Shown here in pieces: positions 34,839 through 43,696 of a stretch of DNA of 64,000 nucleotides; the stretch's first letter is position 1, and every line of letters begins with the position of its first letter. This stretch comes from JBBROS01 sp963752225. Its GTDB lineage: Bacteria; Pseudomonadota; Alphaproteobacteria; Acetobacterales; Acetobacteraceae. The stretch lies in NCBI GenBank assembly GCA_963752225.1, contig CAVVXS010000007.1, positions 248,001 to 312,000 on the forward strand. The letters are read 5' to 3'. Position numbers and translations under genes: made by a program. Below the pieces are notes generated by a model. That model worked only from the letters and a program-made list of their open reading frames with translations, was not told where the DNA came from and searched no databases.

Positions 34839-35077
34839 GCACTCACCTCGACGCGAAAACTCTCGATGACGGTATTGGCGAGCAGGCGTTTGGCCATCGC
34901 CTCGGCCTGCAGCCGCGCTTCCGCAGGGTCGGTCTCGTCGAGTTCAAGCTCGATGATCTTGCCGGCGCGAACCTCGCCCACGCCCTCGAAGCCGAGGGTG
35001 CCGAGGGCATGGCCGATCGCCCGGCCCTGCGGGTCGAGCACGCCGGGTTTCAACATCACGGTGACGATCGCCTTCAC
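34835..35077 (-). CDS. purS: Phosphoribosylformylglycinamidine synthase subunit PurS
   Basis: 80 residues from GTG 35077, chosen because AGGAGAGG lies just upstream and the product then has the usual PurS length; a TTG 7 codons earlier is possible. AIVTVMLKPGVLDPQGRAIG, HALGTLGFEG and GKIIELELDETDP are the family blocks. PurS bridges PurQ and PurL in the complex. Confidence 0.93.
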   Translation of the reverse strand: MKAIVTVMLKPGVLDPQGRAIGHALGTLGFEGVGEVRAGKIIELELDETDPAEARLQAEAMAKRLLANTVIESFRVEVSA

Positions 35078-35101
35078 GGGCCTCTCCTCACTGGCCAAGC
35101 C

Positions 35102-35866
35102 TCACTGAACCGTCTCCGGCCCCTTCAGGTCGTTGTTGCCGGCCTCGGGCAGGATGCCAAGGCGGCGGGCGACTTCCTGATAGGCCTCCTCGACCCGGCC
35201 GAGGTCGCGGCGGAACCGGTCCTTGTCCATCTTCTCCGACGTCTTGCTGTCCCACAGCCGGCAATTGTCCGGGCTGATCTCGTCGGCGACGACGATGCGC
35301 ATGTCGTCCTCCTCCCACAACCGGCCGAACTCCAGCTTGAAGTCCACCAACGTGATGCCCACGCCCAAGAACAAGCCGGTCAGGAAGTCATTCACCCGCA
35401 ACGAGATCGCGACGATGTCGTCCATGTCCTGGGTCGCCGCCCAGCCGAATGCGGTGATGTGCTCTTCGGCCACCATCGGATCGTTGAGCGAGTCGTTCTT
35501 GTAATAGAACTCGATGATGCTGCGCGGCAGGCGGGTGCCTTCCGGGATGCCGAGCCGGGTGCTGAGCGACCCGGCGGCCACATTGCGCATGACGATCTTC
35601 AGCGGGATCATCTCGACCTCGCGGATCAACTGCTCGCGCATGTTCAACCGGCGCACGAAATGGGTCGGCACGCCGATCTCGGCGAGCCGCATCATCAAAT
35701 ACTCGCTGATGCGGTTGTTGAGCACGCCCTTGCCGGTGATGACCCCGTCCTTGCCATCCTTGCCGCCCGCGGCGTCGTCCTTGAAGTACTGCACCAGGGT
35801 CCCGGGCTCGGGACCCTCGAACAGCACCTTCGCCTTGCCTTCGTAGAGTTGCCGGCGGCGCGCCAT
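35102..35866 (-). CDS. purC: SAICAR synthase
   Basis: 254 residues from ATG 35866. RRRQLYEGKAKVLFEGPEPG is the ATP-binding N-terminus; later blocks are IPLKIVMRNVAAGSLSTRLG, LVDFKLEFGRLWEEDDMRIV and ADEISPDNCRLWD, which contain the catalytic acids. It joins aspartate to CAIR in purine synthesis. It lies 24 bases upstream of purS. Confidence 0.97.
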   Translation of the reverse strand: MARRRQLYEGKAKVLFEGPEPGTLVQYFKDDAAGGKDGKDGVITGKGVLNNRISEYLMMRLAEIGVPTHFVRRLNMREQLIREVEMIPLKIVMRNVAAGSLSTRLGIPEGTRLPRSIIEFYYKNDSLNDPMVAEEHITAFGWAATQDMDDIVAISLRVNDFLTGLFLGVGITLVDFKLEFGRLWEEDDMRIVVADEISPDNCRLWDSKTSEKMDKDRFRRDLGRVEEAYQEVARRLGILPEAGNNDLKGPETVQ

Positions 35867-35957
35867 CACCTGTTCCCTGTCGTCGAGCGGACCGTATAGC
35901 AGGGGGGTGGCCCGGGTGCCACTTGTGGCAGCAGACGCCCGATCCCGCGTCGGCGGG

Positions 35958-37316
35958 TCACGCCGCCTCGGATGAACGCTCGCGGTCCGGGAACAGGCGC
36001 GCGAACACGTGGTCCACGTGCGCCAGGTGCATGTCGAGCCCCATCGCCGCATCCAGCTCCGCCGGCGCGATGCGGCCGGCGACGTCGGGATCGGCCAGCA
36101 GATTGTCGCGGAACCCGCGCGCCCCGGGCTTGCCCAGTGCGGTCCAGGTCGCCATCGCATTGCGCTGCACGATGCGGTACGCGTCCTCGCGCAGGATGCC
36201 GGCCCGGGTCAAAGCGAGCAGCACCTCGCCGCTATGCACCACGCCGCCGAGGCTTTCGAGGTTCGCCAGCATCTGCTCCGGATAGATCGTGAGCTGCTCG
36301 GTCATCGAGGCCAGCCGGGCGAGGGCGAAATCCAGCGTCACGGTCGCGTCCGGGCCGATCGCCCGCTCGACGCTGCTGTGGCTGATGTCGCGCTCGTGCC
36401 AGAGCGTCACGTTCTCGAGGGCGGGGGTCACGCAAGCGCGGACGATGCGGGCGAGGCCGGTCAGGTTCTCCGACAGCACCGGGTTGCGCTTGTGCGGCAT
36501 CGCGCTGCTGCCCTTCTGCCCGGCGTGGAAGAATTCTTCGGCTTCGCGCACCTCCGAGCGTTGGAGATGGCGCACCTCGGTCGCCAGCCGCTCGATGCCG
36601 CTGGCGACGACGCCCAGGGTGCAGAAGAAGGCGGCGTGGCGATCACGGGGGATCACCTGCGTGGAGACGAGTTCGGGCTGCAGGCCCAGCCGGCCGGCCA
36701 CGTATTGCTCGATCGCCGGGCCGAGATGGGCATAGGTGCCGACCGCGCCGCTGATGGCGCAGACCGCGACTTCGGCGCGCGCGGCGAGCAAGCGGGCACG
36801 GTTGCGGGCGAACTCGGCCCAGTGCCCGGCGAGCTTGAGGCCGAAGCTGGTCGGCTCGGCATGGATGCCGTGGCTGCGGCCGATGGTGGGGGTGTACTTG
36901 TGCTCGATTGCTCGGCGCTCGAGTGCGGCCAGCACCGCATCCACGTCCGCCAGCAGCAGGTCGGCCGCCTGCGTCAACTGCACCGACAGGCAGGTGTCGA
37001 GCACGTCGCTGCTGGTCATGCCCTGATGCACGAAGCGGCTGTCGGGCCCGATCCCCTCGGCGAGCCAGGTCAGGAAGGCGATCACGTCGTGCCGGGTCTC
37101 GCGCTCGATCGCGTCGATGCGGTCGAGGTCGGCTTGCGTGATCGTCGCGACCTTGGCGCCGCCGCGCTCGCGGATGTTCGCGGCGGCCTCGGCCGGGATC
37201 AGCCCGTGCTGCGCCATCGCCTCGGCCGCCAGCGCCTCGATCTCGAACCAGATGCGGAACCGGTTCTCGGGCGCCCAGATCGCGGTCATTGCCGGGCGGG
37301 AATAGCGGGGAACCAT
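35958..37316 (-). CDS. purB: Adenylosuccinate lyase
   Basis: 452 residues from ATG 37316. The fumarase/ASL signature GSSAMPHKRNPVLSENLTG is complete. The catalytic His block TSSDVLDTCLSVQLTQA and GRSHGIHAEPTSFGLKLAGH are present. It splits SAICAR and adenylosuccinate, each releasing fumarate. First gene of the purine operon on this strand, 91 bases before purC. Confidence 0.96.
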   Translation of the reverse strand: MVPRYSRPAMTAIWAPENRFRIWFEIEALAAEAMAQHGLIPAEAAANIRERGGAKVATITQADLDRIDAIERETRHDVIAFLTWLAEGIGPDSRFVHQGMTSSDVLDTCLSVQLTQAADLLLADVDAVLAALERRAIEHKYTPTIGRSHGIHAEPTSFGLKLAGHWAEFARNRARLLAARAEVAVCAISGAVGTYAHLGPAIEQYVAGRLGLQPELVSTQVIPRDRHAAFFCTLGVVASGIERLATEVRHLQRSEVREAEEFFHAGQKGSSAMPHKRNPVLSENLTGLARIVRACVTPALENVTLWHERDISHSSVERAIGPDATVTLDFALARLASMTEQLTIYPEQMLANLESLGGVVHSGEVLLALTRAGILREDAYRIVQRNAMATWTALGKPGARGFRDNLLADPDVAGRIAPAELDAAMGLDMHLAHVDHVFARLFPDRERSSEAA

Positions 37317-37388
37317 GTGCGGCCCTTTGTGCGTTGACGGTGCGATGCGCGGTTACGCCCCCCACCAGGCGATGGCAAGGCTGCGCCG

Positions 37389-37991
37389 ATGAGCGAGTTG
37401 TGGCCGCAGCTCGTTGCCTTGGTCCAGGTGATGCTGATCGACCTGGTGCTGGCCGGGGACAACGCCATCGTCGTCGGCATGGCGGTCGCTGGGCTGGAGC
37501 CGAGGCAGAAGTCGCGGGCAATCCTGGTCGGTATCGGCTTTGCGACCCTGTTGCGCATCGCCTTGGCGCTGGTGACGCTCCAACTGCTGGCGATCGTCGG
37601 CTTGCTGCTTGCCGGTGGCCTGCTGCTGTTGTGGGTGTGCTGGAGGATGTATCGCGAGCTGCGGCCGAGCGCCCGCACGCGCGCGTTGCATGGTGCCAAG
37701 GCGCCGCCCAAGACGATGCGGGCGGCGATGATCCAGATCGTGCTGGCCGATTTATCGATGAGCCTCGACAACGTGCTCGCGGTGGCCGGCGCCGCTCGGG
37801 ACCATCCGTGGGTGCTGGTCGCCGGGCTCGGACTCTCGGTCGTGCTGATGGGCTTTGCGGCCCGGGTCGTGGCGGCGCTGCTGGAGAAACGGCGCTGGAT
37901 CGCCTGGGTCGGGCTGCTGATCGTGCTTTACGTCGCGGTCAGATTGATCTGGGAGGGGGCGCACGACGTTTGGCACCGGTGGCCGGTGTGA
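37389..37991 (+). CDS. TerC/YjbE family integral membrane protein
   Basis: 200 residues with six to seven transmembrane helices. VMLIDLVLAGDNAIVVGMAV and the second-half repeat IVLADLSMSLDNVLAVAGAA carry the paired DN motifs in membrane helices that mark the TerC/LysE-like superfamily; members export manganese or calcium or help load metalloproteins during secretion. Relatives are often headed by a yybP-ykoY manganese riboswitch; the 72 bases in front are too short and show none. The gene diverges from purB. Confidence 0.88.
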   Translation: MSELWPQLVALVQVMLIDLVLAGDNAIVVGMAVAGLEPRQKSRAILVGIGFATLLRIALALVTLQLLAIVGLLLAGGLLLLWVCWRMYRELRPSARTRALHGAKAPPKTMRAAMIQIVLADLSMSLDNVLAVAGAARDHPWVLVAGLGLSVVLMGFAARVVAALLEKRRWIAWVGLLIVLYVAVRLIWEGAHDVWHRWPV

Positions 37992-38045
37992 CGGCCAGTG
38001 GCCGTCGGGACGGCTGATGGCCGCCGAGGCGGCCGGGAGATCTTC

Positions 38046-39102
38046 ATGAGCAACATCGCTTTGGTCGCTGGCGCAAGCGGCATCGTCGGCAACAACCTGG
38101 TCCGCCACTTGCTGGCGCAAGGATGGACCGTGCACGGCCTGGCCCGCCGGCCGCCCGCGATCGACGGCATGGCGCCGGTTGCGGCCGACCTGCTCGACCC
38201 GGCGTCGCTGCGGGCCGGGCTGGACGGCGTGCGGCCGACGCATATGTTCATCACCACGTGGATGCGGCAGCCGACCGAGGCGGAGAACATCCGCGTCAAC
38301 GCCGCGATGGTCCGCAACCTGCTGGAGGCAACCGGCGACGATGTGCGGCACGCGGCCCTGGTCACTGGGCTGAAGCACTACCTCGGACCGTTCGAGGCTT
38401 ACGGCAAAGGCGCCCTGCCGGAGACGCCGTTCCGGGAGGAGCAGCCCCGGCTGCCGGTGGAGAACTTCTACTACGCCCAGGAGGACGAGGTGTTCGCCGC
38501 CGCCGAGCGCCGCGGCTTCGGCTGGAGCGTGCATCGGCCGCATACCATCATCGGCTACGCGCTGGGCAATGCGATGAACATGGGGGTGACGCTCGCGGCG
38601 TTCGCGTCGATCTGCCGCGCCACCGGGCGGCCGTTCGCCTTTCCGGGCTCGGCGGTGCAATGGCGCTCGTTGACCGACATGACCGACGCCCGGCTGCTGG
38701 CCCGGCACCTCGAATGGGCGGCGTTGACGCCGGCCGCGCGCAACACGGCCTTCAACGTGGTGAACGGCGACGTCTTCCGGTGGAGCTGGATGTGGGCGCG
38801 GTTGGCGGAATGGTTCGGCGTGGCGCCGGTGGCGCCGGACGGCGACGGCGTGCCGCTCGAGCGCCAACTCGCCGACGCCGGGCCGATCTGGGCGGAGCTG
38901 GCAGCGCGGCATGGGCTGATCGAGGCGGATCTCGGCAGCCTGACGTCCGCCTGGCACACCGACGCCGATCTGGGGCGGCCCATCGAAGTGGTGACCGACA
39001 TGGGGCGCAGCCGGCGGTTGGGGTTCCTGGACTATCAGCCGACCGAGGAACTCGTTCACCGAGCTGTTCGCACGGCTGAGGACGGAGAAGGTCATCCCGT
39101 AG
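38046..39102 (+). pseudogene. PRISE-type SDR reductase (progesterone 5-beta-reductase-like), frameshift at 39049
   Basis: The start ATG 38046 follows GGGAGA. The N-terminus ALVAGASGIVGNNLVRHLLA is the NAD(P) loop. GLKHYLGPFEAYGKG and VENFYYAQEDEVFAAAERRG, with the catalytic Lys and Tyr, mark the PRISE group (iridoid synthase and plant/bacterial enone reductases). The frame is intact to YQPTEE; there one extra A in GAGGAACTCG (39049-39050) throws it off. Removing it restores SFTELFARLRTEKVIP and a stop at 39102, the normal family end. Without correction the frame runs on to 39278 with no sense. Likely substrate: activated enones; physiological role unknown. The single indel may be an assembly error. 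Confidence 0.85.
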
Positions 39103-39142
39103 CAGGGCTCTGCCCTGCACCCGCCGGGGCCAGCGGCCCCGG
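39102..39142 (+). repeat. Two-hairpin palindromic repeat behind the PRISE gene
   Basis: GCAGGGC-TCT-GCCCTGC (39102-39118), the spacer ACCCGC, then CCGGGGCC-AGC-GGCCCCGG (39124-39142). It has the same order and spacer as the minus-strand copy at 30139-30182. It starts within the stop codon of the PRISE gene and separates it from the convergent proB. Confidence 0.65.
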
Positions 39143-39153
39143 ACCCGCATCAC

Positions 39154-40266
39154 TCAGGCGAGCACGAGGTCGTCGCGGTGGACGATTTCGTCGCGGCCGC
39201 GCCAGCCCAGCAGGGCCTCGATCTCTTCCGAGCGATGCCCGGCGATGCGGCGCGCATCCGAACTGGCATAGGCGCTGAGCCCGCGCGCCAAGGTGGCACC
39301 GTCTTCGGTTTGGATCAGCACCGGGTCGCCGCGGTCGAACTCGCCCTCCACCGACCGCACGCCAGCCGGCAGCAGCGAGCGGCCGCGGCCCAGCGCGCGG
39401 GCGGCACCCGCGTCCACCACCAGGCGGCCGGCCGGCTGCAGCGATCCGGCTATCCATCGCTTGCGCGCGGTCAAGCCATCGTCGGCCGGCAGGAACCAGG
39501 TGCAGCGGGCACCCTCGACCAGCGCGGCGAGCGGGTGCGGCGTGGCGCCGACGGCGATCGCCATCGCACAGCCGGCTTGGGTCGCGATGCGCGCGGCAAC
39601 CAGCTTGGTGCGCATGCCGCCACTCGAATAGCCCGGCGGCGGCTCGCCCCCCATTGCCTCGATCGCCGGCGTCAGCACCGGTACCACCGGAAGGTGCCGG
39701 GCGGCCCGGTCGCGCTTCGGGTCGGCGGTATAGAGCCCGTCGATGTCGGACAGCAGCACGAGCTGGTCCGCCTGCACCATCTCGGCCACGCGGGCGGCAA
39801 GGCGGTCGTTGTCGCCGAACCGGATCTCGGCCGTGGCCACGCTGTCGTTCTCGTTGATCACCGGAATGCAGCCGAGTGCCAGCAAGGTGGTGAGCGTGGC
39901 GCGGGCGTTGAGATAACGGCGCCGATCCTCGGTGTCGTCGAGCGTCAGGAGGAGTTGGGCGGCGGTAAGCCCGTGCGCCTGCAGCGCCTCGGTCCAGGCT
40001 TGCGCCAGGCGGATCTGCCCGACCGCGGCCGCCGCCTGCTTCTCTTCAAGCCGCAGCCGCGGTTGCAGCAGGCCGAGCACGGGGCGGGCGAGGGCGATGG
40101 CGCCGGACGAGACGACGATGACCGCGGTGCCGCGGGCGCGTGCGGCGGCGATGTCGGCCGCCACGCCCTCCATCCAGCCGGCACGGGGCGCATCGTGATC
40201 GACCACCAGCGCGGAGCCGATCTTCACCACCAGCAGCCGTGCGGTGGCGATGGACGGGGTGGTCAC
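39154..40266 (-). CDS. proB: Glutamate 5-kinase
   Basis: 370 residues from GTG 40266, overlapping the obgE stop by 4 bases. The amino-acid kinase domain shows LLVVKIGSALVV, VIVVSSGAIALARPVL, VINENDSVATAEIRFGDNDR and SDIDGLYTADP. A C-terminal PUA domain starts around residue 280 (GRLVVDAGAARALGRGRSLL). It phosphorylates glutamate as the first step to proline. Position last behind rplU-rpmA-obgE is common in this class. Confidence 0.96.
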   Translation of the reverse strand: MTTPSIATARLLVVKIGSALVVDHDAPRAGWMEGVAADIAAARARGTAVIVVSSGAIALARPVLGLLQPRLRLEEKQAAAAVGQIRLAQAWTEALQAHGLTAAQLLLTLDDTEDRRRYLNARATLTTLLALGCIPVINENDSVATAEIRFGDNDRLAARVAEMVQADQLVLLSDIDGLYTADPKRDRAARHLPVVPVLTPAIEAMGGEPPPGYSSGGMRTKLVAARIATQAGCAMAIAVGATPHPLAALVEGARCTWFLPADDGLTARKRWIAGSLQPAGRLVVDAGAARALGRGRSLLPAGVRSVEGEFDRGDPVLIQTEDGATLARGLSAYASSDARRIAGHRSEEIEALLGWRGRDEIVHRDDLVLA

Positions 40267-41279
40267 GCCGGGACGAGGTCGGGGGTGCGGTGGTGATGCA
40301 CCCGGTCCATCAGCGCGCGAATGACCGCCGGCAGGTTCTCGCCGGTGGCGCCGGACAGCAGCATGACGTCCTGGCCGCTGGCCCGGCGCAGCGCGGCGCG
40401 GCGCACGCCGATCTCATGCGGCGTCATGGCGTCCACCTTGTTCAGCACCAGCAGCTCGGGCTTGTCGGCGAGGCCGCCGCCATAGGCGTGCAACTCCTCC
40501 CGAACCGTGCGCCACGCGGCAACCGGGCTTTTGGCGGTGCCGTCGATCAAATGCAGCAGCACGGAGCAGCGCTCGACATGGCCCAGGAAGCGGTCGCCGA
40601 GCCCGGCGCCTTCATGCGCGCCCTCGATCAAGCCGGGGATGTCGGCAATGACGAACTCTTCGGAGTGGTTCAGCCGCACCACGCCGAGCTGCGGGTGCAG
40701 CGTCGTGAACGGATAGTCGGCGATCTTCGGCCGGGCAGCCGAAACCACGCTCAGGAACGTGCTCTTGCCGGCGTTCGGCAGCCCGACCAGGCCGACATCG
40801 GCGATCAGCTTGAGGCGCAGCCACACCCAGCGCTCCTCGCCGGGATAGCCCGGCGTCGCCTTGCGCGGGGCCCGGTTGGTGCTGGTCTTGAAGTGGGCGT
40901 TGCCGTGCCCGCCATCGCCGCCGCGGCACAGCACCACGCGCTTGCCCGGCGCGTCGAGGTCGGCGAGCAGGGTTTCCTTGTCGTCGGCCAGGATCTGCGT
41001 GCCGATCGGCACCTCGATCACCACGTCCGGGGCGCCGGCGCCGGTGCGGTCGCTGCCGGCGCCGTTGCCGCCTTTGGGCGCCCGGAAATGCTGGGTGTAG
41101 CGGAAGTCGATCAGCGTGTTCAGGTTTGCGGCGGCGACGAACACGATGTCGCCGCCCTTGCCGCCGTTGCCGCCATCGGGACCGCCGAACTCCAGGTACT
41201 TCTCCCGGCGGAAGGCGACGACGCCGTTCCCGCCATCACCGGAGCGCGTGTAGATCTTGGCCTGGTCGAGGAACTTCAT
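40263..41279 (-). CDS. obgE: GTPase ObgE/CgtA
   Basis: 338 residues. The Gly-rich Obg fold makes up the first 158 residues (GGNGVVAFRREKYLEFGGPD, GGNGGKGGDIVF). The G domain has G1 GLPNAGKST, G3 DIPGLIEGAHEGAGLG and G4 NKVD. Obg acts in large-subunit ribosome assembly and stress response. Behind rpmA as usual, but a terminator-like hairpin lies between them. Confidence 0.96.
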   Translation of the reverse strand: MKFLDQAKIYTRSGDGGNGVVAFRREKYLEFGGPDGGNGGKGGDIVFVAAANLNTLIDFRYTQHFRAPKGGNGAGSDRTGAGAPDVVIEVPIGTQILADDKETLLADLDAPGKRVVLCRGGDGGHGNAHFKTSTNRAPRKATPGYPGEERWVWLRLKLIADVGLVGLPNAGKSTFLSVVSAARPKIADYPFTTLHPQLGVVRLNHSEEFVIADIPGLIEGAHEGAGLGDRFLGHVERCSVLLHLIDGTAKSPVAAWRTVREELHAYGGGLADKPELLVLNKVDAMTPHEIGVRRAALRRASGQDVMLLSGATGENLPAVIRALMDRVHHHRTPDLVPA

Positions 41280-41294
41280 GATTGCCCTGAATGC

Positions 41295-41320
41295 AAAAGG
41301 GGCCGGCGCAAGCCGACCCC
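41295..41320 (-). terminator. Hairpin terminator between rpmA and obgE
   Basis: On the minus strand GGGGTCGGC-TTGC-GCCGGCCCC (one wobble pair) is followed by TTTT (41298-41295). It is 26 bases behind the rpmA stop and 16 before the obgE start, so it may let most transcripts end after the ribosomal protein genes and only part read into obgE-proB. Confidence 0.65.
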
Positions 41321-41346
41321 TCCGCGCGTGAAAAGCGGTCGGCGGC

Positions 41347-41637
<291 letters not shown>

Positions 41638-41649
41638 GAGAGGGTCTCC

Positions 41650-42057
41650 TTACGCCGGAACGGTTTCGTCAGGGGCTGCCACCTCGGCCGGCACCGGCGC
41701 TTCCGAGCCCGCGAGCTGCTCATTGAGGGGAGCCTGGTGTCCATCCGCCGTGATGCCGGCGACGCGCACGACCGTGACATGCTGCCGGTGGCCGTTCTTG
41801 CGCCGGCTGTTCTGGCGGCGGCGCTTCTTGAAAATGATGATCTTGTCGAGCCGATCCTGGGCGATGACGGTCGCCGTCACGGTCGCGCCGGCCACGACCG
41901 GGGTGCCGAGCGTGGTGCCGCCCGCCGCACTGCCGACTGCGAGCACATCGGTGAAGGTGATCGTCTCGCCGGCCTCGCCGGGCAGCTTCTCGATCTTGAG
42001 CACGTCGTTCGGAGCGACGCGATATTGCTTTCCGCCAGTGCGGATGACTGCATACAT
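41650..42057 (-). CDS. rplU: 50S ribosomal protein L21
   Basis: 135 residues from ATG 42057 with an AGGAAAA ribosome site. MYAVIRTGGKQYRVAPNDVL is the canonical start; KIIIFKKRRRQNSRRKNGHR the RNA-binding loop. The C-terminal extension after VRVAGITA is Ala/Glu-rich, a frequent alphaproteobacterial feature. First gene of rplU-rpmA-(obgE-proB), with a strong promoter upstream. Confidence 0.97.
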   Translation of the reverse strand: MYAVIRTGGKQYRVAPNDVLKIEKLPGEAGETITFTDVLAVGSAAGGTTLGTPVVAGATVTATVIAQDRLDKIIIFKKRRRQNSRRKNGHRQHVTVVRVAGITADGHQAPLNEQLAGSEAPVPAEVAAPDETVPA

Positions 42058-42120
42058 CGTAGTTTTTCCTGATCGGCAGTTCCGGTTCGACCGGACGGCC
42101 CTTCTTGTGGACATGGGACG

Positions 42121-42140
42121 ACGGGACTCGTTGGTCCCGT
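42121..42140 (-). promoter_or_regulatory. Leader hairpin of the rplU transcript
   Basis: ACGGGAC-6 bases-GTCCCGT, a perfect 7-bp stem in the 5' leader, between the promoter and rplU (about 65 bases before the start). It could be part of an L21-type autoregulatory leader, but I cannot match it to a known one. Confidence 0.4.
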
Positions 42141-42153
42141 GCCGGAGCGCGGT

Positions 42154-42182
42154 CATGTAGTCGGGTCGCACCGCCGTGTCAA
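42154..42182 (-). promoter_or_regulatory. Sigma-70 promoter of rplU-rpmA
   Basis: On the minus strand TTGACA (42182-42177), exactly 17 bases, TACATG (42159-42154). A perfect -35 with a fair -10 about 100 bases before rplU. Confidence 0.75.
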
Positions 42183-42217
42183 CGATCGCGTCCCGTCAGC
42201 CGGCGCTGCCGGAGGCG

Positions 42218-42246
42218 TTGCAGCGCCGCTGCCGAGGCCTTATACA
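42218..42246 (+). promoter_or_regulatory. Promoter of tRNA-Ser
   Basis: TTGCAG (42218-42223), 17 bases, TATACA (42241-42246); the mature tRNA begins 12 bases after the -10 box. Divergent from the rplU promoter. Confidence 0.6.
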
Positions 42247-42257
42247 CCTGCGCCGCA

Positions 42258-42347
<90 letters not shown>

Positions 42348-42512
42348 AGCGCACAGCTTAGTTCGTTTAGATGGTGTAGGCTTTCTGACGGCTAGTAGTT
42401 TAAGTCCCGTTCTTGGTCCCACTGCTTTTCCGGACGGCATCAACCAGCAGCGAAACGGGGCGGAAGCAGTGGTCAAACGATATCCCGAACGGTAGCTGGC
42501 CCTGGCGGCTAA

Positions 42513-42907
42513 ACATTAACTCGGCAATTTTCGCCGGCTTGGGACGCCTTGCTGCAGAAAATTGCCGAGGGTGACGATGCCGGACCGGCATTCGATAAAG
42601 TGGTTGCCAGGGCCAAGCCCCCATCGCCGGCCGGATTTGTACGAGATCTTTTGTTCCTGGTCGGCGAGACGGCGATGGTGGCCCAGAACGCGCGCGCTCG
42701 GGGCATCCCTAAACGCAAGAAAGCGATCGAGGCGAATTTCAAATGCTGTTCGACGCAATTGAAGTGCTTGAAGGCGCGTTAGGCTTCCCCGATGTTCGCA
42801 TCCTGGGTGAAGCCAGGTTCTCAGCTCCAACGCTTAAGGACGTCAAGAGCAACTCCGCCTCCGTCTCGAACGTAAGTCCTGACCTTAGGGCAGCAGTCGA
42901 GGCTTGA
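42513..42907 (+). other. Two overlapping small frames, possibly one broken gene of unknown function
   Basis: One frame is open from 42513 and reads LTRQFSPAWDALLQKIAEGD, then PPSPAGFVRDLLFLVGETAM, to a stop at 42782. It has only a weak TTG start at 42549 and no ATG. A second frame starts at ATG 42743 and reads MLFDAIEVLEGALGFPDVRI to a stop at 42907 (54 residues). Both look protein-like in composition, and the second takes over within the last 13 codons of the first, just as if one protein of about 130 residues had lost its start codon and picked up a one-base shift. No family was recognised. They may equally be two overlapping small genes. Confidence 0.35.
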
Positions 42908-43195
42908 AAGGATGTCAGCAATGGCGCGGAAGCTCCCTCAAGCGCACCTCTAGCTCTCTGGCTTACGTAACAGATTCTGCTTTAAGGCCGTTGTCGCGAG
43001 CTACCGATAACGACGTTGCGTCTCAGAACCAGACACGGCCTGCAAGTCAGGATTCGACACGAAGGAGTCGTGGTGATTCTCGGAGAGGAAAACCGAGGTT
43101 ACTAGTTGAATTACCGTGCCTTATAACATCTGCCATAATCTAGTGCGCGTGTATCGCTGACACCGACGCACTCCGTGCACCAAGTCTCGGCAACG
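42908..43195. other. Gap without recognisable genes
   Basis: 288 bases of lower GC content than the core region. No frame, hairpin or tRNA-like structure stands out. Confidence 0.4.
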
Positions 43196-43573
43196 TCAGC
43201 CTGGAAGGTCGAAGCCTTCGTGGGTCTGGTGCCCGACAAGAACGCCTACAAACGAACCTTGGCGCTCCAGGATGTAGAGCCCGGCCATATTCAACTGCTT
43301 CGTCCCAACGCCGTGCGTCACATCGAGAACGTTGGGCTGTGTTGCCAGGCCACTCAGCAATGCCGCCATTTCGCGGCCCTCTGTGCCGAAATAAAACCGA
43401 TGCTCCGGCCACTCCTTGTGCTGCATCTCCAGCGCGATCACCGCCTTGCCCAGACGGTCCGTCAGCTCATGGAACATGTGCCGCGCAACCTCGGACGCCT
43501 CGGGCGGCAGCTCCAACTCGTCGGCCTTCGCATCGATCTCCACCGGCGACGAGGCAACCAGGATTCTCGGCAT
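43196..43573 (-). CDS. Conserved-looking hypothetical protein
   Basis: 125 residues from ATG 43573, preceded by GAGGTTGAG; the frame is open further to a TTG at 43633. The sequence PRILVASSPVEIDAKADELE, ASEVARHMFHELTDRLGKAV and HRFYFGTEGREMAALLSGLA has a balanced alpha/beta pattern and no low complexity, and ends GVLVGHQTHEGFDLPG. It is not recognised. It has no signal peptide or membrane helix, so it is probably cytosolic. It faces away from the tRNA and lies downstream of the porin gene on the same strand with 123 bases between. Confidence 0.55.
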   Translation of the reverse strand: MPRILVASSPVEIDAKADELELPPEASEVARHMFHELTDRLGKAVIALEMQHKEWPEHRFYFGTEGREMAALLSGLATQPNVLDVTHGVGTKQLNMAGLYILERQGSFVGVLVGHQTHEGFDLPG

Positions 43574-43696
43574 CTCAACCTCAGCAGTGTTCTCGGGCTT
43601 GGGACTAGCGGCTGGAGCCGAGCTCAGTTCCAAATGGCTCAGCGAAGTCCGGCAATGCGGGTGCGTCTCGCAGCGTTTGCCGCAGCGAACGTATGT

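Noticed and set aside
37317..37388. yybP-ykoY manganese riboswitch in front of the TerC-type gene
   Set aside because: Only 72 bases are available and the conserved loops are absent.
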